From NCBI GenBank assembly GCA_945869965.1, contig CAMBRC010000006.1, positions 1-64,000 on the forward strand: a stretch of DNA of 64,000 bases. Reading direction: 5' to 3'. The notes under the pieces were generated by a model. That model ran no database searches and was not told where the DNA came from. It saw only the letters and a list, made by a program, of their open reading frames with translations. The position numbers were made by a program, and so were the translations under genes. Position 1 is the stretch's first letter; each line of letters opens with the position of its first letter. Positions 41,939-50,828 of the stretch are shown piece after piece. The stretch comes from Asaia bogorensis (lineage in GTDB: Bacteria; Pseudomonadota; Alphaproteobacteria; Acetobacterales; Acetobacteraceae).

Positions 41939-41985
41939 AGAATCCGAAGCCCCCAAAATCCGAAGCCCCTAGAATCCGACGAGGC
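41939..41985 (+). repeat. three tandem ~16-bp repeats in the leader of the OYE-type gene
   Basis: AGAATCCGAAGCCCCC, AAAATCCGAAGCCCCT and a diverged AGAATCCGACGAGGCC follow each other directly. The third carries the GAGG ribosome binding site four to five bases before the ATG at 41990. This could be an operator array or simply slippage-derived repeats. Confidence 0.6.
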
Positions 41986-41989
41986 CCCG

Positions 41990-43075
41990 ATGTCGCTGCC
42001 AAAACTGTTCCAGCCGATCGAAATGCGCTCGCTCACCGCCCGCAACCGCATCGCCGTGGCACCCATGTGCCAGTACAGCGCCACCGACGGCCTGGGCGAC
42101 GACTGGCATATCCAGCAACTCGGCGCCAAGGCGATGGGCGGGGCCGGCATCGTGATGACCGAGGCGACCCACGTCTCGGCCATTGGCCGGATCACCGCGC
42201 AATGCCTGGGCGCCTACAACCCCGCCCACCAGCATCTGCTCGGCCGCCTCGCCCGCATCATCGCCAGCGGCGGCGCCATCCCAGCGATCCAGATCGCCCA
42301 TGCCGGGCGCAAAGCCGGCACCGCCCGCCCCTGGGATGGCGGCAAGCCCGTCCCGTTCGCCGACGGCGGCTGGCAACCGATCGGCGCCAGCGCCATCCCC
42401 TTCGCCGATGGCTACACCACCCCGGTGGCGCTCAGCACCGCCGAAGTCCAAGGCATCGTCGAACAATTCGCAGCCTCAGTGCGGATGAGCCGGCTGGCCG
42501 GCTTCAAGATCGTCGAACTGCACGCAGCCCACGGCTACCTGATGCACTCCTTCCTCTCGCCGCTGTCCAACACCCGCAATGACCAGTACGGCGGCGACCT
42601 CAAGGGCCGCGCCCGCCTGCTCATGGAAATCGTCGAAGCCACTCGCGCCGAGTGGCCCGACGAACTGCCGCTCTGGGTACGCCTGTCCTGCACTGACTGG
42701 GCCGAAGGCGGCAACACCCTGGCCGACAACATCGAGATCGCCCGGATGCTGAAGGCCACAGGAAAGGTCGACCTGATCGACTGCTCCTCGGGCGGCGTCT
42801 CCTCCAAGCAGCACATCCCCTCGATCCATCCCGGCTACCACGTGCCCTTCGCCGAAGCGATCCGCACCCAGGCCGGCATCGCCACCGGCGCCGTCGGCAT
42901 GATCACCACGGCCGAACTGGCCGCCGAAATCGTCGCCAACGACCGGGCAGACATCGTGCTGATCGGCCGCGCCGTGCTGGCCGACCCCGCCTGGCCGCTG
43001 CATGCCGCCAAGAAGCTCGGCGCGCCGCTGCCGCTGCCGCCGCAATTCCTGCGCGCCTCGGTCGTGGAGGCCTAG
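41990..43075 (+). CDS. NADH:flavin oxidoreductase, old yellow enzyme family (YqjM-like)
   Basis: A 361-residue FMN TIM-barrel ene-reductase that reduces activated C=C bonds. Landmarks are LFQPIEMRSLTARNRIAVAPMCQYSA, GAGIVMTEATHVSAIGRIT, QIAHAGRKAGT, VELHAAHGYLMHSFLSPLSNTRNDQYGG and a C-terminal DIVLIGRAVLADPAWP. Cys in PMCQYSA is the YqjM-type residue near FMN. Nine bases separate it from the MFS gene downstream, so the two form an operon. Confidence 0.92.
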   Translation: MSLPKLFQPIEMRSLTARNRIAVAPMCQYSATDGLGDDWHIQQLGAKAMGGAGIVMTEATHVSAIGRITAQCLGAYNPAHQHLLGRLARIIASGGAIPAIQIAHAGRKAGTARPWDGGKPVPFADGGWQPIGASAIPFADGYTTPVALSTAEVQGIVEQFAASVRMSRLAGFKIVELHAAHGYLMHSFLSPLSNTRNDQYGGDLKGRARLLMEIVEATRAEWPDELPLWVRLSCTDWAEGGNTLADNIEIARMLKATGKVDLIDCSSGGVSSKQHIPSIHPGYHVPFAEAIRTQAGIATGAVGMITTAELAAEIVANDRADIVLIGRAVLADPAWPLHAAKKLGAPLPLPPQFLRASVVEA

Positions 43076-43084
43076 CGCACCGGC

Positions 43085-44227
43085 ATGACAGCAGCCCGCG
43101 GACCCCTGATTCGCTGGCTGCTGTCCTATGGCACCTTCGCCGTGCCCCAGGCCGCCGGCCCGATCGTGTTTGCCCTGCTGGCCATCCCCCTGACCGGCGA
43201 CCCCGGCAGCGGGGCCGCGATCGTCCTTGCCATCACCGTCGCGCAAGTGATCGGCGCGGTGCCAATCGCCCGCCTCGGACGCCGTTACAACGCGGTCGCA
43301 TTCCTCAAGGCGCTGGTGGCGATCAGGACGCTGGCGCTGGCGGGCGTGGCCCTGCTGGCCGCCAGCGATGCGCCTTTCGCAATTCTCCTGGCCGCCGCCG
43401 CCCTGGCCGGCTTGGTCAATGGCGCCGCGTTCGGCTATCTGCGCGCTGTGCTGAACCACCTGGTCGAGGCATCGCGCATGCCGCGAGCGCTGGGCATGGC
43501 GGCAACGCTGGGCGAGGTCACCTTCGTCGCCGCACCGGTCGCCGCCTCCCTCCTGGGGACGATCGACGCGGTGTTCGCGCTGCTGGTGCTGAGCCTGCTC
43601 GGCGCAGCGCCTGCGCTTCTCCTGCCGCGCATCCCACACGCCACGGCACCACCACCACCGGACGGCCGGTCAGGCATGCTGACGCCGGCGATCCTGCTCT
43701 GGCTGGGCTGCACCCTGGCGAACAGCGCCGTGGTCTCCTCGATCGAGATCGGCGCCGTGTCCCTGGCGATGACTTACGGCTTCGCGCCGGCCATGGGCTT
43801 CATCTTCACGGTGGCCTTGTGTGCCGCGTCAGTAGCCGGGGGCATCTGGGTGAGCGTTCGCAACCGGGTGGCAAACCGCGCCGTCGTCGTCGTCCAGCTT
43901 GCCCTAATGACCACGGGAGGCGCGCTGATTGCAGCGCAACTATCCGCAGCGGCGACGATCATCGGGGCGGTGATCGTCGGGACCAGCATGGCGCCGTTGA
44001 GCACGTACTACTCCCTGATGATCGACGCATTGTCGCCATCGCATCGTAAGGCCGAACTGTTCGCACTGGCCAGGACGATGAACGCACTCGGCATCATCCT
44101 GACGAGCGCCAGTCTGACCCTCACCTCGCTTGCGGTCACTCAGGCACTGGCCACGGCACTGATCGCCACGGCGACCTTGGCGGTTGGCATCACCTCCCTG
44201 TCGTCCCGTCCCAAGCGTGCGTCATAG
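43085..44227 (+). CDS. MFS-like transporter
   Basis: A 380-residue polytopic membrane protein with about 11-12 hydrophobic segments. The pattern VIGAVPIARLGRRYNAVAFLKAL resembles the MFS loop 2-3 motif, and the C-terminal half (VGTSMAPLSTYYSLMIDALSPSHRKAELFALARTMNALGII) fits MFS transporters. Substrate unknown. It follows the OYE-type gene by nine bases. Confidence 0.8.
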   Translation: MTAARGPLIRWLLSYGTFAVPQAAGPIVFALLAIPLTGDPGSGAAIVLAITVAQVIGAVPIARLGRRYNAVAFLKALVAIRTLALAGVALLAASDAPFAILLAAAALAGLVNGAAFGYLRAVLNHLVEASRMPRALGMAATLGEVTFVAAPVAASLLGTIDAVFALLVLSLLGAAPALLLPRIPHATAPPPPDGRSGMLTPAILLWLGCTLANSAVVSSIEIGAVSLAMTYGFAPAMGFIFTVALCAASVAGGIWVSVRNRVANRAVVVVQLALMTTGGALIAAQLSAAATIIGAVIVGTSMAPLSTYYSLMIDALSPSHRKAELFALARTMNALGIILTSASLTLTSLAVTQALATALIATATLAVGITSLSSRPKRAS

Positions 44228-44370
44228 ACAACAGATTGCAACATGCGCCGTCGGCATGATGACGGCTGCCGAGCGGGCGGCTGCAAGCGTCGGAGAGGCT
44301 GTGCGCGAAGTTGAATCTCCTGCCACAAGCCCAGCGCGTCAGGTTCAGCGACGTCTGGCGCCCAACCGAA

Positions 44371-44380
44371 AGGAGGTGAT
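44371..44380 (+). promoter_or_regulatory. perfect Shine-Dalgarno before the YeeE/YedE gene
   Basis: AGGAGGTGAT, fully complementary to the 16S rRNA 3' end, lies three bases before the ATG at 44384. It is by far the strongest ribosome binding site in the window. The 156 bases between the MFS stop and this gene otherwise show only a weak hairpin (GCCGTC/GACGGC at 44249-44268). Confidence 0.75.
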
Positions 44381-44383
44381 GCG

Positions 44384-44818
44384 ATGACTGAATTCGCACC
44401 AATCCAAGGCATTCTCGGCGGCCTGGTGATCGGGCTGGCAGCCGTGCTGCTGATGGGCGGGATCGGTCGCATCGCGGGTATCTGCGGCATCGTCCTCGGC
44501 GGTCTGACCGGGAGCGAAGATGGTCGGGGATGGCGGCTGGCCTTCATCGCCGGGCTGCCGCTGGGCGCCCTGCTCGCCGGCTGGCTGGTCGGCAAGGACT
44601 GGGGAGCGGTGAGCTACAGCGACGGCGTCATCGCCACCGCGGCCGCCGGCCTGCTCGTCGGCTTCGGTGCCACACTGGGATCGGGCTGCACCAGCGGCCA
44701 CGGTATCTGCGGGCTGGCCAGACTGTCACCGCGCTCGATCGTGGCAACCGGCACCTTCATGGCAGCAGCAGTGGCCGCGGTATTCGTAACGCGCCACGTC
44801 ATCGGCGGAGGCGTGTGA
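44384..44818 (+). CDS. YeeE/YedE family sulfur permease, N-terminal half protein
   Basis: A 144-residue membrane protein with about four hydrophobic segments. The core GFGATLGSGCTSGHGICGLARLSPRS is the hallmark of YeeE/YedE (TsuA) proteins, which import thiosulfate or related sulfur species through conserved cysteines. Here the family is split into two adjacent genes that overlap by one base (TGATG). Confidence 0.9.
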   Translation: MTEFAPIQGILGGLVIGLAAVLLMGGIGRIAGICGIVLGGLTGSEDGRGWRLAFIAGLPLGALLAGWLVGKDWGAVSYSDGVIATAAAGLLVGFGATLGSGCTSGHGICGLARLSPRSIVATGTFMAAAVAAVFVTRHVIGGGV

Positions 44819-45258
44819 TGCGATTGCTTCTCGCCTTGCTGTCTGGGGTGATATTCGGTGCCGGGCTGGCAGTATCGGACATGGTCAACCCGGCGCGGGT
44901 GCTGAACTTCCTGGACTTCGCCGGAAACTGGGACCCCACACTGGCCTTCGTGATGGCCGGCGGGCTGGCCGTGGCGCTGCCCGGCTATCGCCTGGTGTTC
45001 CGCGGGATTGCCCCCTGGGCGGACGAAGCCTTCCATCTGCCAAGGCAACGGGCCGTCGATGCACGACTGCTCGGCGGTGCCGCGCTATTCGGGCTGGGCT
45101 GGGGGCTGGCCGGCATCTGCCCGGGACCGGCCCTGGCCGGTCTGGTCACCCTGAAACCCGCCCTGCTGCTGTTCATCGCTGCAATGCTGGCTGGCATGCT
45201 GCTGGCGCGCTGGGCGGCGGAACGCCCTAAGCCATCATCCGCTCAAAACGATCCCTGA
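44818..45258 (+). CDS. YeeE/YedE family sulfur permease, second half protein
   Basis: A 146-residue membrane protein. Landmarks are GVIFGAGLAVSDMVNPARVLNFLDFAGNWDPTLAFVMAGGLAV and FGLGWGLAGICPGPALAGLV, the second conserved half of the YeeE/YedE fold. It is translationally coupled to the first half. Its 3' end overlaps the convergent oxidoreductase gene by 32 bases. Confidence 0.9.
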   Translation: MRLLLALLSGVIFGAGLAVSDMVNPARVLNFLDFAGNWDPTLAFVMAGGLAVALPGYRLVFRGIAPWADEAFHLPRQRAVDARLLGGAALFGLGWGLAGICPGPALAGLVTLKPALLLFIAAMLAGMLLARWAAERPKPSSAQNDP

Positions 45259-46540
45259 CCTGGTACCAGCTCCCAATAATCGGCAGGAACCAGGGATTGC
45301 CATTATACAGCGCGTGCTCGGGAAATTCCCCCTCCTCGAACGCACTCGGCCGGTTCGCCACACCCGCGATCCGCCGCGCCGTCTGCGTCCCGAGATAGGT
45401 CATCATCGCCACCCCGGACCCGTTGCACCCCATCAGGTAGTGCATCCCGTCCATCCGCCCGGCATGCGGCAACGCATCCAGCGTGAAAGCGACATTGCCG
45501 CTCCAGGCATGGGTGATCCGCGTCCCCTTGAGCTGCGGAAACCGGTCAGTCATGAAGCGATGCAGGATCGGCGCGCACACCTCTGGCCCCGCGTTGGTGA
45601 AACGCGCCCGCCCGCCATAGATCACCCGCCGCCCATCCGGCGACATCCGGTAGTAGCTCAGGATGCGCCGCGTATCAGCCAGCGTCCGCCCCTTCGGAAT
45701 CAACGACGCCGCCAAATCCTCCGGCAATTCCTCGGTGGCAATGATATGGCTCGCCGCCGGGATCAGCCGCCGCTTCAGCTTGGGCGTGAGGTCGCCGGTA
45801 TAGCCGTTGGTCGCGATCACCACTTCGGCGGCGCGCACTTCGCCCCGCCCGGTCTCGATCCGCCATGCTCCGGGCTCGCCAGTAATCCGCCCCGCCGGCG
45901 CATACCCGCACACCGGAACGCCTCGCGCCCGCACCCGGTCCAGCAGCCCCTTCACATACAGCGCCGGATGCAACTGCCCCGACCGCTCCACCACCATCCC
46001 GCCGTAATAGAAGTCGCTCGCCATCTCCTCGCGCAACCGCTCACGCGGCAGCATATAGGCGCCGGACTGCGCGCTCTCGTTGAGCCGGTCGATCTTCTTG
46101 GCCTGGTTGGCGAAATGCGTCGGCGTCCACGCCCCGACGAAACGCCCGGAGCGGCGCCAATGGCACTCGATCCCCTCGCTCTCGATCAGCGCCTCGATCA
46201 CCCCGAAGGCATCCGACCCATCGGACAGCATCGCATGCGCCCGCGGCGATTCCGCGTCCAGCGTCGAGCCGGTGATCGACTTGCCAATATTCACCCCGCC
46301 CGAAACCCCGCCGCCATTGCGCGAACTCGCCCCCTCGCCCGGCGCCGTCGCCTCCAGCACCACGCACTCGACACCCAGCTTGGCCAGTTCCAACGCGGTC
46401 GCCAGCCCGGCATAACCGCCGCCAATGATCGCCACCCGGGTTTCGGCCGGCACCTCCGTCGGCTGCTCGTCGGCCGGCTTCCAGGCCTCCCACCAATACG
46501 GTTGGGGCTTATAGTCGGGATGAAAGACCGAGCCTGCCAC
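45227..46540 (-). CDS. FAD-dependent oxidoreductase, DAO/PuuB type
   Basis: A 437-residue flavin amine oxidase-like protein of the DAO superfamily. The dinucleotide motif is VAIIGGGYAGLATALELAKLG, followed by LEATAPGEGASSRNGGGVSG and a C-terminal GNVAFTLDALPHAGRMDGMHYLMGCNGSGVAMMTYLG. It most resembles gamma-glutamylputrescine oxidase-like enzymes; substrate unproven. The GTG at 46540 begins two bases after the stop of the VOC gene, better than an ATG at 46585 which overlaps it. Last gene of a three-gene - strand operon. Confidence 0.87.
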   Translation of the reverse strand: MAGSVFHPDYKPQPYWWEAWKPADEQPTEVPAETRVAIIGGGYAGLATALELAKLGVECVVLEATAPGEGASSRNGGGVSGGVNIGKSITGSTLDAESPRAHAMLSDGSDAFGVIEALIESEGIECHWRRSGRFVGAWTPTHFANQAKKIDRLNESAQSGAYMLPRERLREEMASDFYYGGMVVERSGQLHPALYVKGLLDRVRARGVPVCGYAPAGRITGEPGAWRIETGRGEVRAAEVVIATNGYTGDLTPKLKRRLIPAASHIIATEELPEDLAASLIPKGRTLADTRRILSYYRMSPDGRRVIYGGRARFTNAGPEVCAPILHRFMTDRFPQLKGTRITHAWSGNVAFTLDALPHAGRMDGMHYLMGCNGSGVAMMTYLGTQTARRIAGVANRPSAFEEGEFPEHALYNGNPWFLPIIGSWYQVRDRFERMMA

Positions 46541-46542
46541 CC

Positions 46543-47457
46543 TCAAATATCCGCCGGCGGCATCCGCCACATCCCGGCTTCCCACCCCGCAGCATAACGG
46601 TTGTTGGTATTGTCAGTGTTCCGGTTGACCAACGGCCGGGCAAACATCGGATGCCGCATCGAGCGCACCTCATGCTCGATCGAGGACAGCACCTTGCCGC
46701 TATCCAGGCACACAATGTCCTGGAACCGGTACTGGCTCTCATTGCTCTCCTCGGTGATCAGCCCGCGCGCGGCGAGCTTGCGATGCGGCCCCGAGAAATC
46801 CGCCAGCGCCACCTGGATGTGATGCCCATCGAACGGCACCGAAGCGCCCCCATTCTTCCCATCGGGCGTCTCGCGATAAATCACGCTCTCGGACAGCCCG
46901 ATCGGAATGCGCGCGAATTTTCCCGCGCCGTCCTCGCCGACCGACCCGCCGGTCTGGATGATCTCCCGGTAAAACCGCACGATCCCCTCGGAACCGCCGG
47001 GAATGGCGTCAACCTCGACATACGGCATGCCCAAATTCATCCGCCCGAACCGCGACGCATCCGGCGCATGCACCCGCATCGCATTGCCCCACGGACACAC
47101 CACCTCGGTGGTGTCACCCTGCCGCGAAAACGCAAACTTCGTGCCCTCCAGCCGCGGCGCCACCATCCGCAACCGCGCCTCCAGCGCATCGGGATCGGGG
47201 ATCACCAACCCAGTGGTCCCGCGCAAAACCTGCGCCGGCCCCACCGGCAGATGAAACTGGCTGATCCCGACATTGACCCACATGTTGTCGACCCCGGTCA
47301 CCAGATAGGGATCGCGCGTCAGCCCGAGCCCCATGATGTAGAACAGGATGGCGATGCGCTGATCCGGCACCCGCACATTGACATGGCCAAGCTCGACCAT
47401 GTTGCCGACATCCTGGGTGGTCCGGTCGAACACCGGCTTGGCGGCTTGGGCGTCCAT
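46543..47457 (-). CDS. VOC-fold (glyoxalase/dioxygenase-like) protein
   Basis: A 304-residue protein with two vicinal-oxygen-chelate modules. The first begins MVELGHVNVRVPDQRIAILFYIMGLGLTRDPYL. The second has MNLGMPYVEVDAIPGGSEGIVRFYREIIQTGG and FDGHHIQVALADFSG. GAGGAG lies seven bases before the ATG at 47457. It is sandwiched between an enoyl-CoA hydratase and an FAD oxidoreductase, suggesting a degradative pathway, but the substrate is unknown. Confidence 0.8.
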   Translation of the reverse strand: MDAQAAKPVFDRTTQDVGNMVELGHVNVRVPDQRIAILFYIMGLGLTRDPYLVTGVDNMWVNVGISQFHLPVGPAQVLRGTTGLVIPDPDALEARLRMVAPRLEGTKFAFSRQGDTTEVVCPWGNAMRVHAPDASRFGRMNLGMPYVEVDAIPGGSEGIVRFYREIIQTGGSVGEDGAGKFARIPIGLSESVIYRETPDGKNGGASVPFDGHHIQVALADFSGPHRKLAARGLITEESNESQYRFQDIVCLDSGKVLSSIEHEVRSMRHPMFARPLVNRNTDNTNNRYAAGWEAGMWRMPPADI

Positions 47458-47468
47458 CGATTGTCTCC

Positions 47469-48272
47469 TCAGGTACCGGTCCACACGGGCGGCCGCTTGG
47501 CGAGGAAGGCATCGATCCCCTCAGCGGCATCGTGGGCCATCATGTTGCGGGTCATCACCGCGGATGCATAGGCATAGGCATCGGACAGCGACAGATCGGC
47601 CTGACGATAAAACGCCTCCTTGCCGATCGCCAACGTCAACGCACTCTTTGCGGCGATCCCCTCGGCCAGTGCCGCCACCGCCTGGTCCAATTCAGCCTCC
47701 GCCACCACCCGGTTGACCAGCCCGATCTCGCGTGCCCGCGCCGCATCAACCATCTCGCCGGTCAGCAGCATTTCCATCGCCTGCTTGCGCGGCACCACCC
47801 GCGACAGCGCCACCATCGGCGTCGAGCAGAACAGCCCGATATTCACCCCCGGCGTGGCAAACCGCGCCGTCTCCGCCGCCACCGCCAGGTCGCATGACGC
47901 CACCAGCTGGCACCCCGCCGCGGTCGCCACCCCCTGCACCCGCGCAATGACCGGCTTGGCCAAATTCACCACCCGCTGCATCAGCCGCGAACACAGCGCA
48001 AACGTCGCCGCCGCACTGGCCTCCTCGGGATGCGCCCGCATTTCGCGCAAATCATGTCCGGCACAGAACGCCGGCCCGCTGCCGCCGATCACCACCACCC
48101 GCACCGAGGCATCCACGCCAATCGCCACCAGCGCGTCATCCAGCGCCGTCATCAACTCCATTGACAACGCATTGCGCGCCGCCGGCCGGTTGAGCGTCAG
48201 CCACGCCACACCCCCGGCATCACGACGCAGCAACAGTGCGCCTTGGGCATCTCCGCCGATGTGCTGGCTCAT
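47469..48272 (-). CDS. enoyl-CoA hydratase/isomerase family protein
   Basis: A 267-residue crotonase-fold protein. Landmarks are VAWLTLNRPAARNALSMELMTALDDAL, GSGPAFCAGHDLREM (oxyanion-hole region), KPVIARVQGVATAAGCQLVASCDLAVA and FATPGVNIGLFCSTP. It would hydrate or isomerise an acyl-CoA. It is the first gene of the operon with the VOC and FAD oxidoreductase genes, divergent from the persulfide dioxygenase. Confidence 0.9.
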   Translation of the reverse strand: MSQHIGGDAQGALLLRRDAGGVAWLTLNRPAARNALSMELMTALDDALVAIGVDASVRVVVIGGSGPAFCAGHDLREMRAHPEEASAAATFALCSRLMQRVVNLAKPVIARVQGVATAAGCQLVASCDLAVAAETARFATPGVNIGLFCSTPMVALSRVVPRKQAMEMLLTGEMVDAARAREIGLVNRVVAEAELDQAVAALAEGIAAKSALTLAIGKEAFYRQADLSLSDAYAYASAVMTRNMMAHDAAEGIDAFLAKRPPVWTGT

Positions 48273-48394
48273 GGCTCTTGCCCTCCGCCGCCGATGTTCC
48301 GCCATTTTTTCGCGCCGGCCAAGGCCTTCGCCAAAACCCTCCACCCCACCCCACTGGCGTGATAGCATCGGCAAGGGAACGGAGCCTTCGCACC

Positions 48395-49435
48395 ATGATC
48401 TTTCGCCAACTATTCGACCAGGTCTCGGGCACCTACTCCTACCTCCTCGCCAGCCGGCACGGCGCCGAGGCGCTCATCATCGACCCCGTGCTGGAAAAGG
48501 TCGACCGCTACCTCCAACTGATGCGCGAACTCGACCTAAAGCTGGTCAAGGCGGTCGACACCCACCTGCACGCCGACCACATCACCGGCCTCGGGGCGCT
48601 CCGCGACCGCACCCAATGCATCACCGTCATGGGCGAACAGAGCCAGGTCGATGTCGTCTCGATGCGCCTGGCCGATGGCGACAAGCTCACCATCGAAGGC
48701 ATCAAGCTCGACGTCGTCTACACCCCCGGCCACACCGACGACTCCTACTCTTTCGTCATGCCCGACCGCGTGTTCACCGGCGACACCCTGCTGATCCGCG
48801 GCACAGGACGTACCGATTTCCAGAACGGCGACGCCCGCATGCAGTACGAGTCGATCTTCAACCGTCTGCTGAAACTGCCCGATGAAACCCTCGTCTACCC
48901 GGCCCACGACTACAAAGGCGACACCGTCAGCACCATCGCCGAAGAGCGCGCCTACAACCCCCGCCTTCAGGTCAGGTCGCCCGAGGAATACATTGCCCTG
49001 ATGGCCAACCTGAACCTGTCCAACCCGAAGATGATGGACGTGGCCGTGCCCGCCAACATGCGCCAAGGCCTGGCCCAGGACACCGTCGCCGCCCGCGGCT
49101 GGGCCTTTTCAGCCGCCGATGCCATCCGCTTGTCGTCCAAGGGGTCCATCTCCCTGGTCGACCTGCGCGAGCGCCCCGAACGCGAGCGCCACGGCATCAT
49201 CCCGGGCGCGCTGCACGCCCCCTACCCCGACCTGCGCGAAAACCTGGCCCCGCACGGCCTGCTGCACGAACTGGCCGCCACCAGCGACAAGCCGCTGGTG
49301 TTCTACTGCGCCTTCGGCGAACGCTCGGCGATGGCGGTCCAGGCAGCCCAGGATGCCGGCCTGGCCTCGGCCCGCCACGTGCAGGGGGGCATCGCCGCGT
49401 GGCGGGATGCCGGTGGTTCGGTGACAAAGAGCTAG
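48395..49435 (+). CDS. persulfide dioxygenase-rhodanese fusion (ETHE1/Blh type)
   Basis: A 346-residue protein. Residues 1-230 form an ETHE1-like metallo-beta-lactamase domain with THLHADH (His57, His59, Asp61, His62), PGHTDDS (His114) and FTGDTLLIRGTGRTDFQNGD. This type oxidises glutathione persulfide to sulfite. The C-terminal 100 residues are a rhodanese domain with active-site Cys in VFYCAFGERSA. The fusion couples sulfane-sulfur transfer with oxidation in sulfide detoxification. The ATG at 48395 starts at homology. Confidence 0.92.
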   Translation: MIFRQLFDQVSGTYSYLLASRHGAEALIIDPVLEKVDRYLQLMRELDLKLVKAVDTHLHADHITGLGALRDRTQCITVMGEQSQVDVVSMRLADGDKLTIEGIKLDVVYTPGHTDDSYSFVMPDRVFTGDTLLIRGTGRTDFQNGDARMQYESIFNRLLKLPDETLVYPAHDYKGDTVSTIAEERAYNPRLQVRSPEEYIALMANLNLSNPKMMDVAVPANMRQGLAQDTVAARGWAFSAADAIRLSSKGSISLVDLRERPERERHGIIPGALHAPYPDLRENLAPHGLLHELAATSDKPLVFYCAFGERSAMAVQAAQDAGLASARHVQGGIAAWRDAGGSVTKS

Positions 49436-49442
49436 AAAGAAT

Positions 49443-49559
49443 CTTTTTTTTCTGAAGAAAAAGAAGCAAAAAGACTTTATCCGTTTGCGTCGCGCCTCTG
49501 TAACGTCCACCCGACGCAATGGATAAAAGTTTTTTGGTTCTTTTTTTCAAAAAAGAACG
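49443..49559. repeat. REPIN-like inverted doublet, copy 3 (diverged)
   Basis: The left arm 49443-49486 has CTTTTTTTTCTGAAGAAAA and then GAAGCAAAAAGACTTTATCC. The right arm 49519-49559 reads ATGGATAAAAGTTTTTTGG then TTCTTTTTTTCAAAAAAGAA. The arms are separated by 32 bases. The element lies immediately after the persulfide dioxygenase stop and before the convergent DUF305 gene. Confidence 0.7.
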
Positions 49560-49569
49560 TCTTGCTCTT

Positions 49570-49923
49570 TTACCGCTGCTTCGCCTGCCAAGCCTTCATC
49601 TGCGCGATCTCCTTATCCTGAGCATCAACAATATCCTGTGCCAGCTTACGGATTTCCGGATCCTTGCCGTGCAGCAGCACCGCGCGGGCCATATCGATGG
49701 CGCCCTGGTGGTGGGCGATCATGCCGGCGACGAAATCACGGTCGGCATTCCCGGTGTAGCGGATATCCATGTCGCGATGCATCTTGTCATTGGCAGCCTT
49801 CAGCGCCTTGGTCGCCGGGGTATCGGCGGTGGCGGCACCATGCCCCTGATGACCACCGGATTGCGCCATCGCCAGGTGCGGCAGGCTGAGCAGGATAGCG
49901 CAGGCGAACAACATGCGAAGCAT
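49570..49923 (-). CDS. DUF305-family periplasmic protein
   Basis: A 117-residue secreted protein with a Sec signal (MLRMLFACAILLSLPHLAMA, cleavage before QSG). The conserved motif is NADRDFVAGMIAHHQGAIDMARAVL, typical of DUF305, members of which are linked to copper binding (CopM-like). His and Met-rich spacing (GGHQGHG, MHRDMDIRY) supports metal binding. Confidence 0.85.
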   Translation of the reverse strand: MLRMLFACAILLSLPHLAMAQSGGHQGHGAATADTPATKALKAANDKMHRDMDIRYTGNADRDFVAGMIAHHQGAIDMARAVLLHGKDPEIRKLAQDIVDAQDKEIAQMKAWQAKQR

Positions 49924-49959
49924 TCGAACGATCTCCGGTTACAGGACGAGCTCAGGCGT

Positions 49960-50769
49960 TTATTCGCGCCAAGACATGTCGCGGCGATCGAGCATCCGCA
50001 AGAGGCCCGGCCATTCCTTACGGCCATAGGTCCGCGTCGCCGTCGGCGCATACATCGCCGCCGATTTGTCGACGATCGCCTGCGGCAGCGTGTTCAGCGG
50101 CGTATTGCACGACATCGCCGCCACCTGCGCCTGGCAGGCGCGTTCCAGGCCGAACATGAAGTTGAACGCCTCGGGGATCGTCTGCCCCACCGTCAACAGC
50201 CCGTGGTTGCGCAGGATCATCAGGTTCTGACTGCCCAGATGCCCGGCGATGGCATCACGCTCGGAGGGATCGCGCTCCGGCCCGTTGAAATCATGATACG
50301 CCACCCGTCCGGTGAAGCGGTGGGCGGTCTGGGTCAACGGCAACAACCCGCATTGCAGGGCGGAGACGGCCATTCCCGCCGTGGTGTGGGTGTGGATCGC
50401 CGCGTTGACATCGGCGCGCGCCCGGTAGATCGCGCTGTGGATCACAAACGCGGCGGGCTGCAGGTTGTAGTCCGGCATGCCCTCGCCGAATTCGGGTTGC
50501 AGGGTCACGCGCCCGTCCAGGTCGGCCTTCAGCAGCGAGGAAGCGGTGACCTCGCCGAACAACAAGCCGTGGGCGATCACCAGGAACTCGCCGGGGCTGT
50601 CCGGCACCCGCGCCGAAATATGGGTGGCGATCATGTCGGTCATGCCGAAATGATCACACAGCCGGTAACAGGCGGCGAGGTCCAGCCGGGCCTGCCATTC
50701 CGCAGCACTGACGCGACTTTGCAAAGGCGGGATACGCAGTGGGTTGCCGAAGCCTTGGCCGTCGTCCAT
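49960..50769 (-). CDS. class II aldolase/adducin family protein
   Basis: A 269-residue metal-dependent aldolase-fold protein. Landmarks are ARLDLAACYRLCDHFGMTDMIATHISARVPD, HGLLFGEVTASSLLKADLDG, the metal ligands IHTHTTAGMAVSAL and ILRNHGLLTVGQTIPEAF. Substrate unknown. It is transcribed divergently from the lactonase-like hydrolase with 59 bases between the starts. Confidence 0.88.
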   Translation of the reverse strand: MDDGQGFGNPLRIPPLQSRVSAAEWQARLDLAACYRLCDHFGMTDMIATHISARVPDSPGEFLVIAHGLLFGEVTASSLLKADLDGRVTLQPEFGEGMPDYNLQPAAFVIHSAIYRARADVNAAIHTHTTAGMAVSALQCGLLPLTQTAHRFTGRVAYHDFNGPERDPSERDAIAGHLGSQNLMILRNHGLLTVGQTIPEAFNFMFGLERACQAQVAAMSCNTPLNTLPQAIVDKSAAMYAPTATRTYGRKEWPGLLRMLDRRDMSWRE

Positions 50770-50828
50770 GGGTTCCTCCGTTGAGCCGTGCAGCCTATTG
50801 TAGCCTCAAACCCCGCAGGACCACAGCC

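Noticed and set aside
49519-50784. 421-aa + frame starting in the repeat (MDKSFLVLFFKK)
   Set aside because: Overlaps DUF305 and class II aldolase genes on the opposite strand; only the repeat gives it a start codon.
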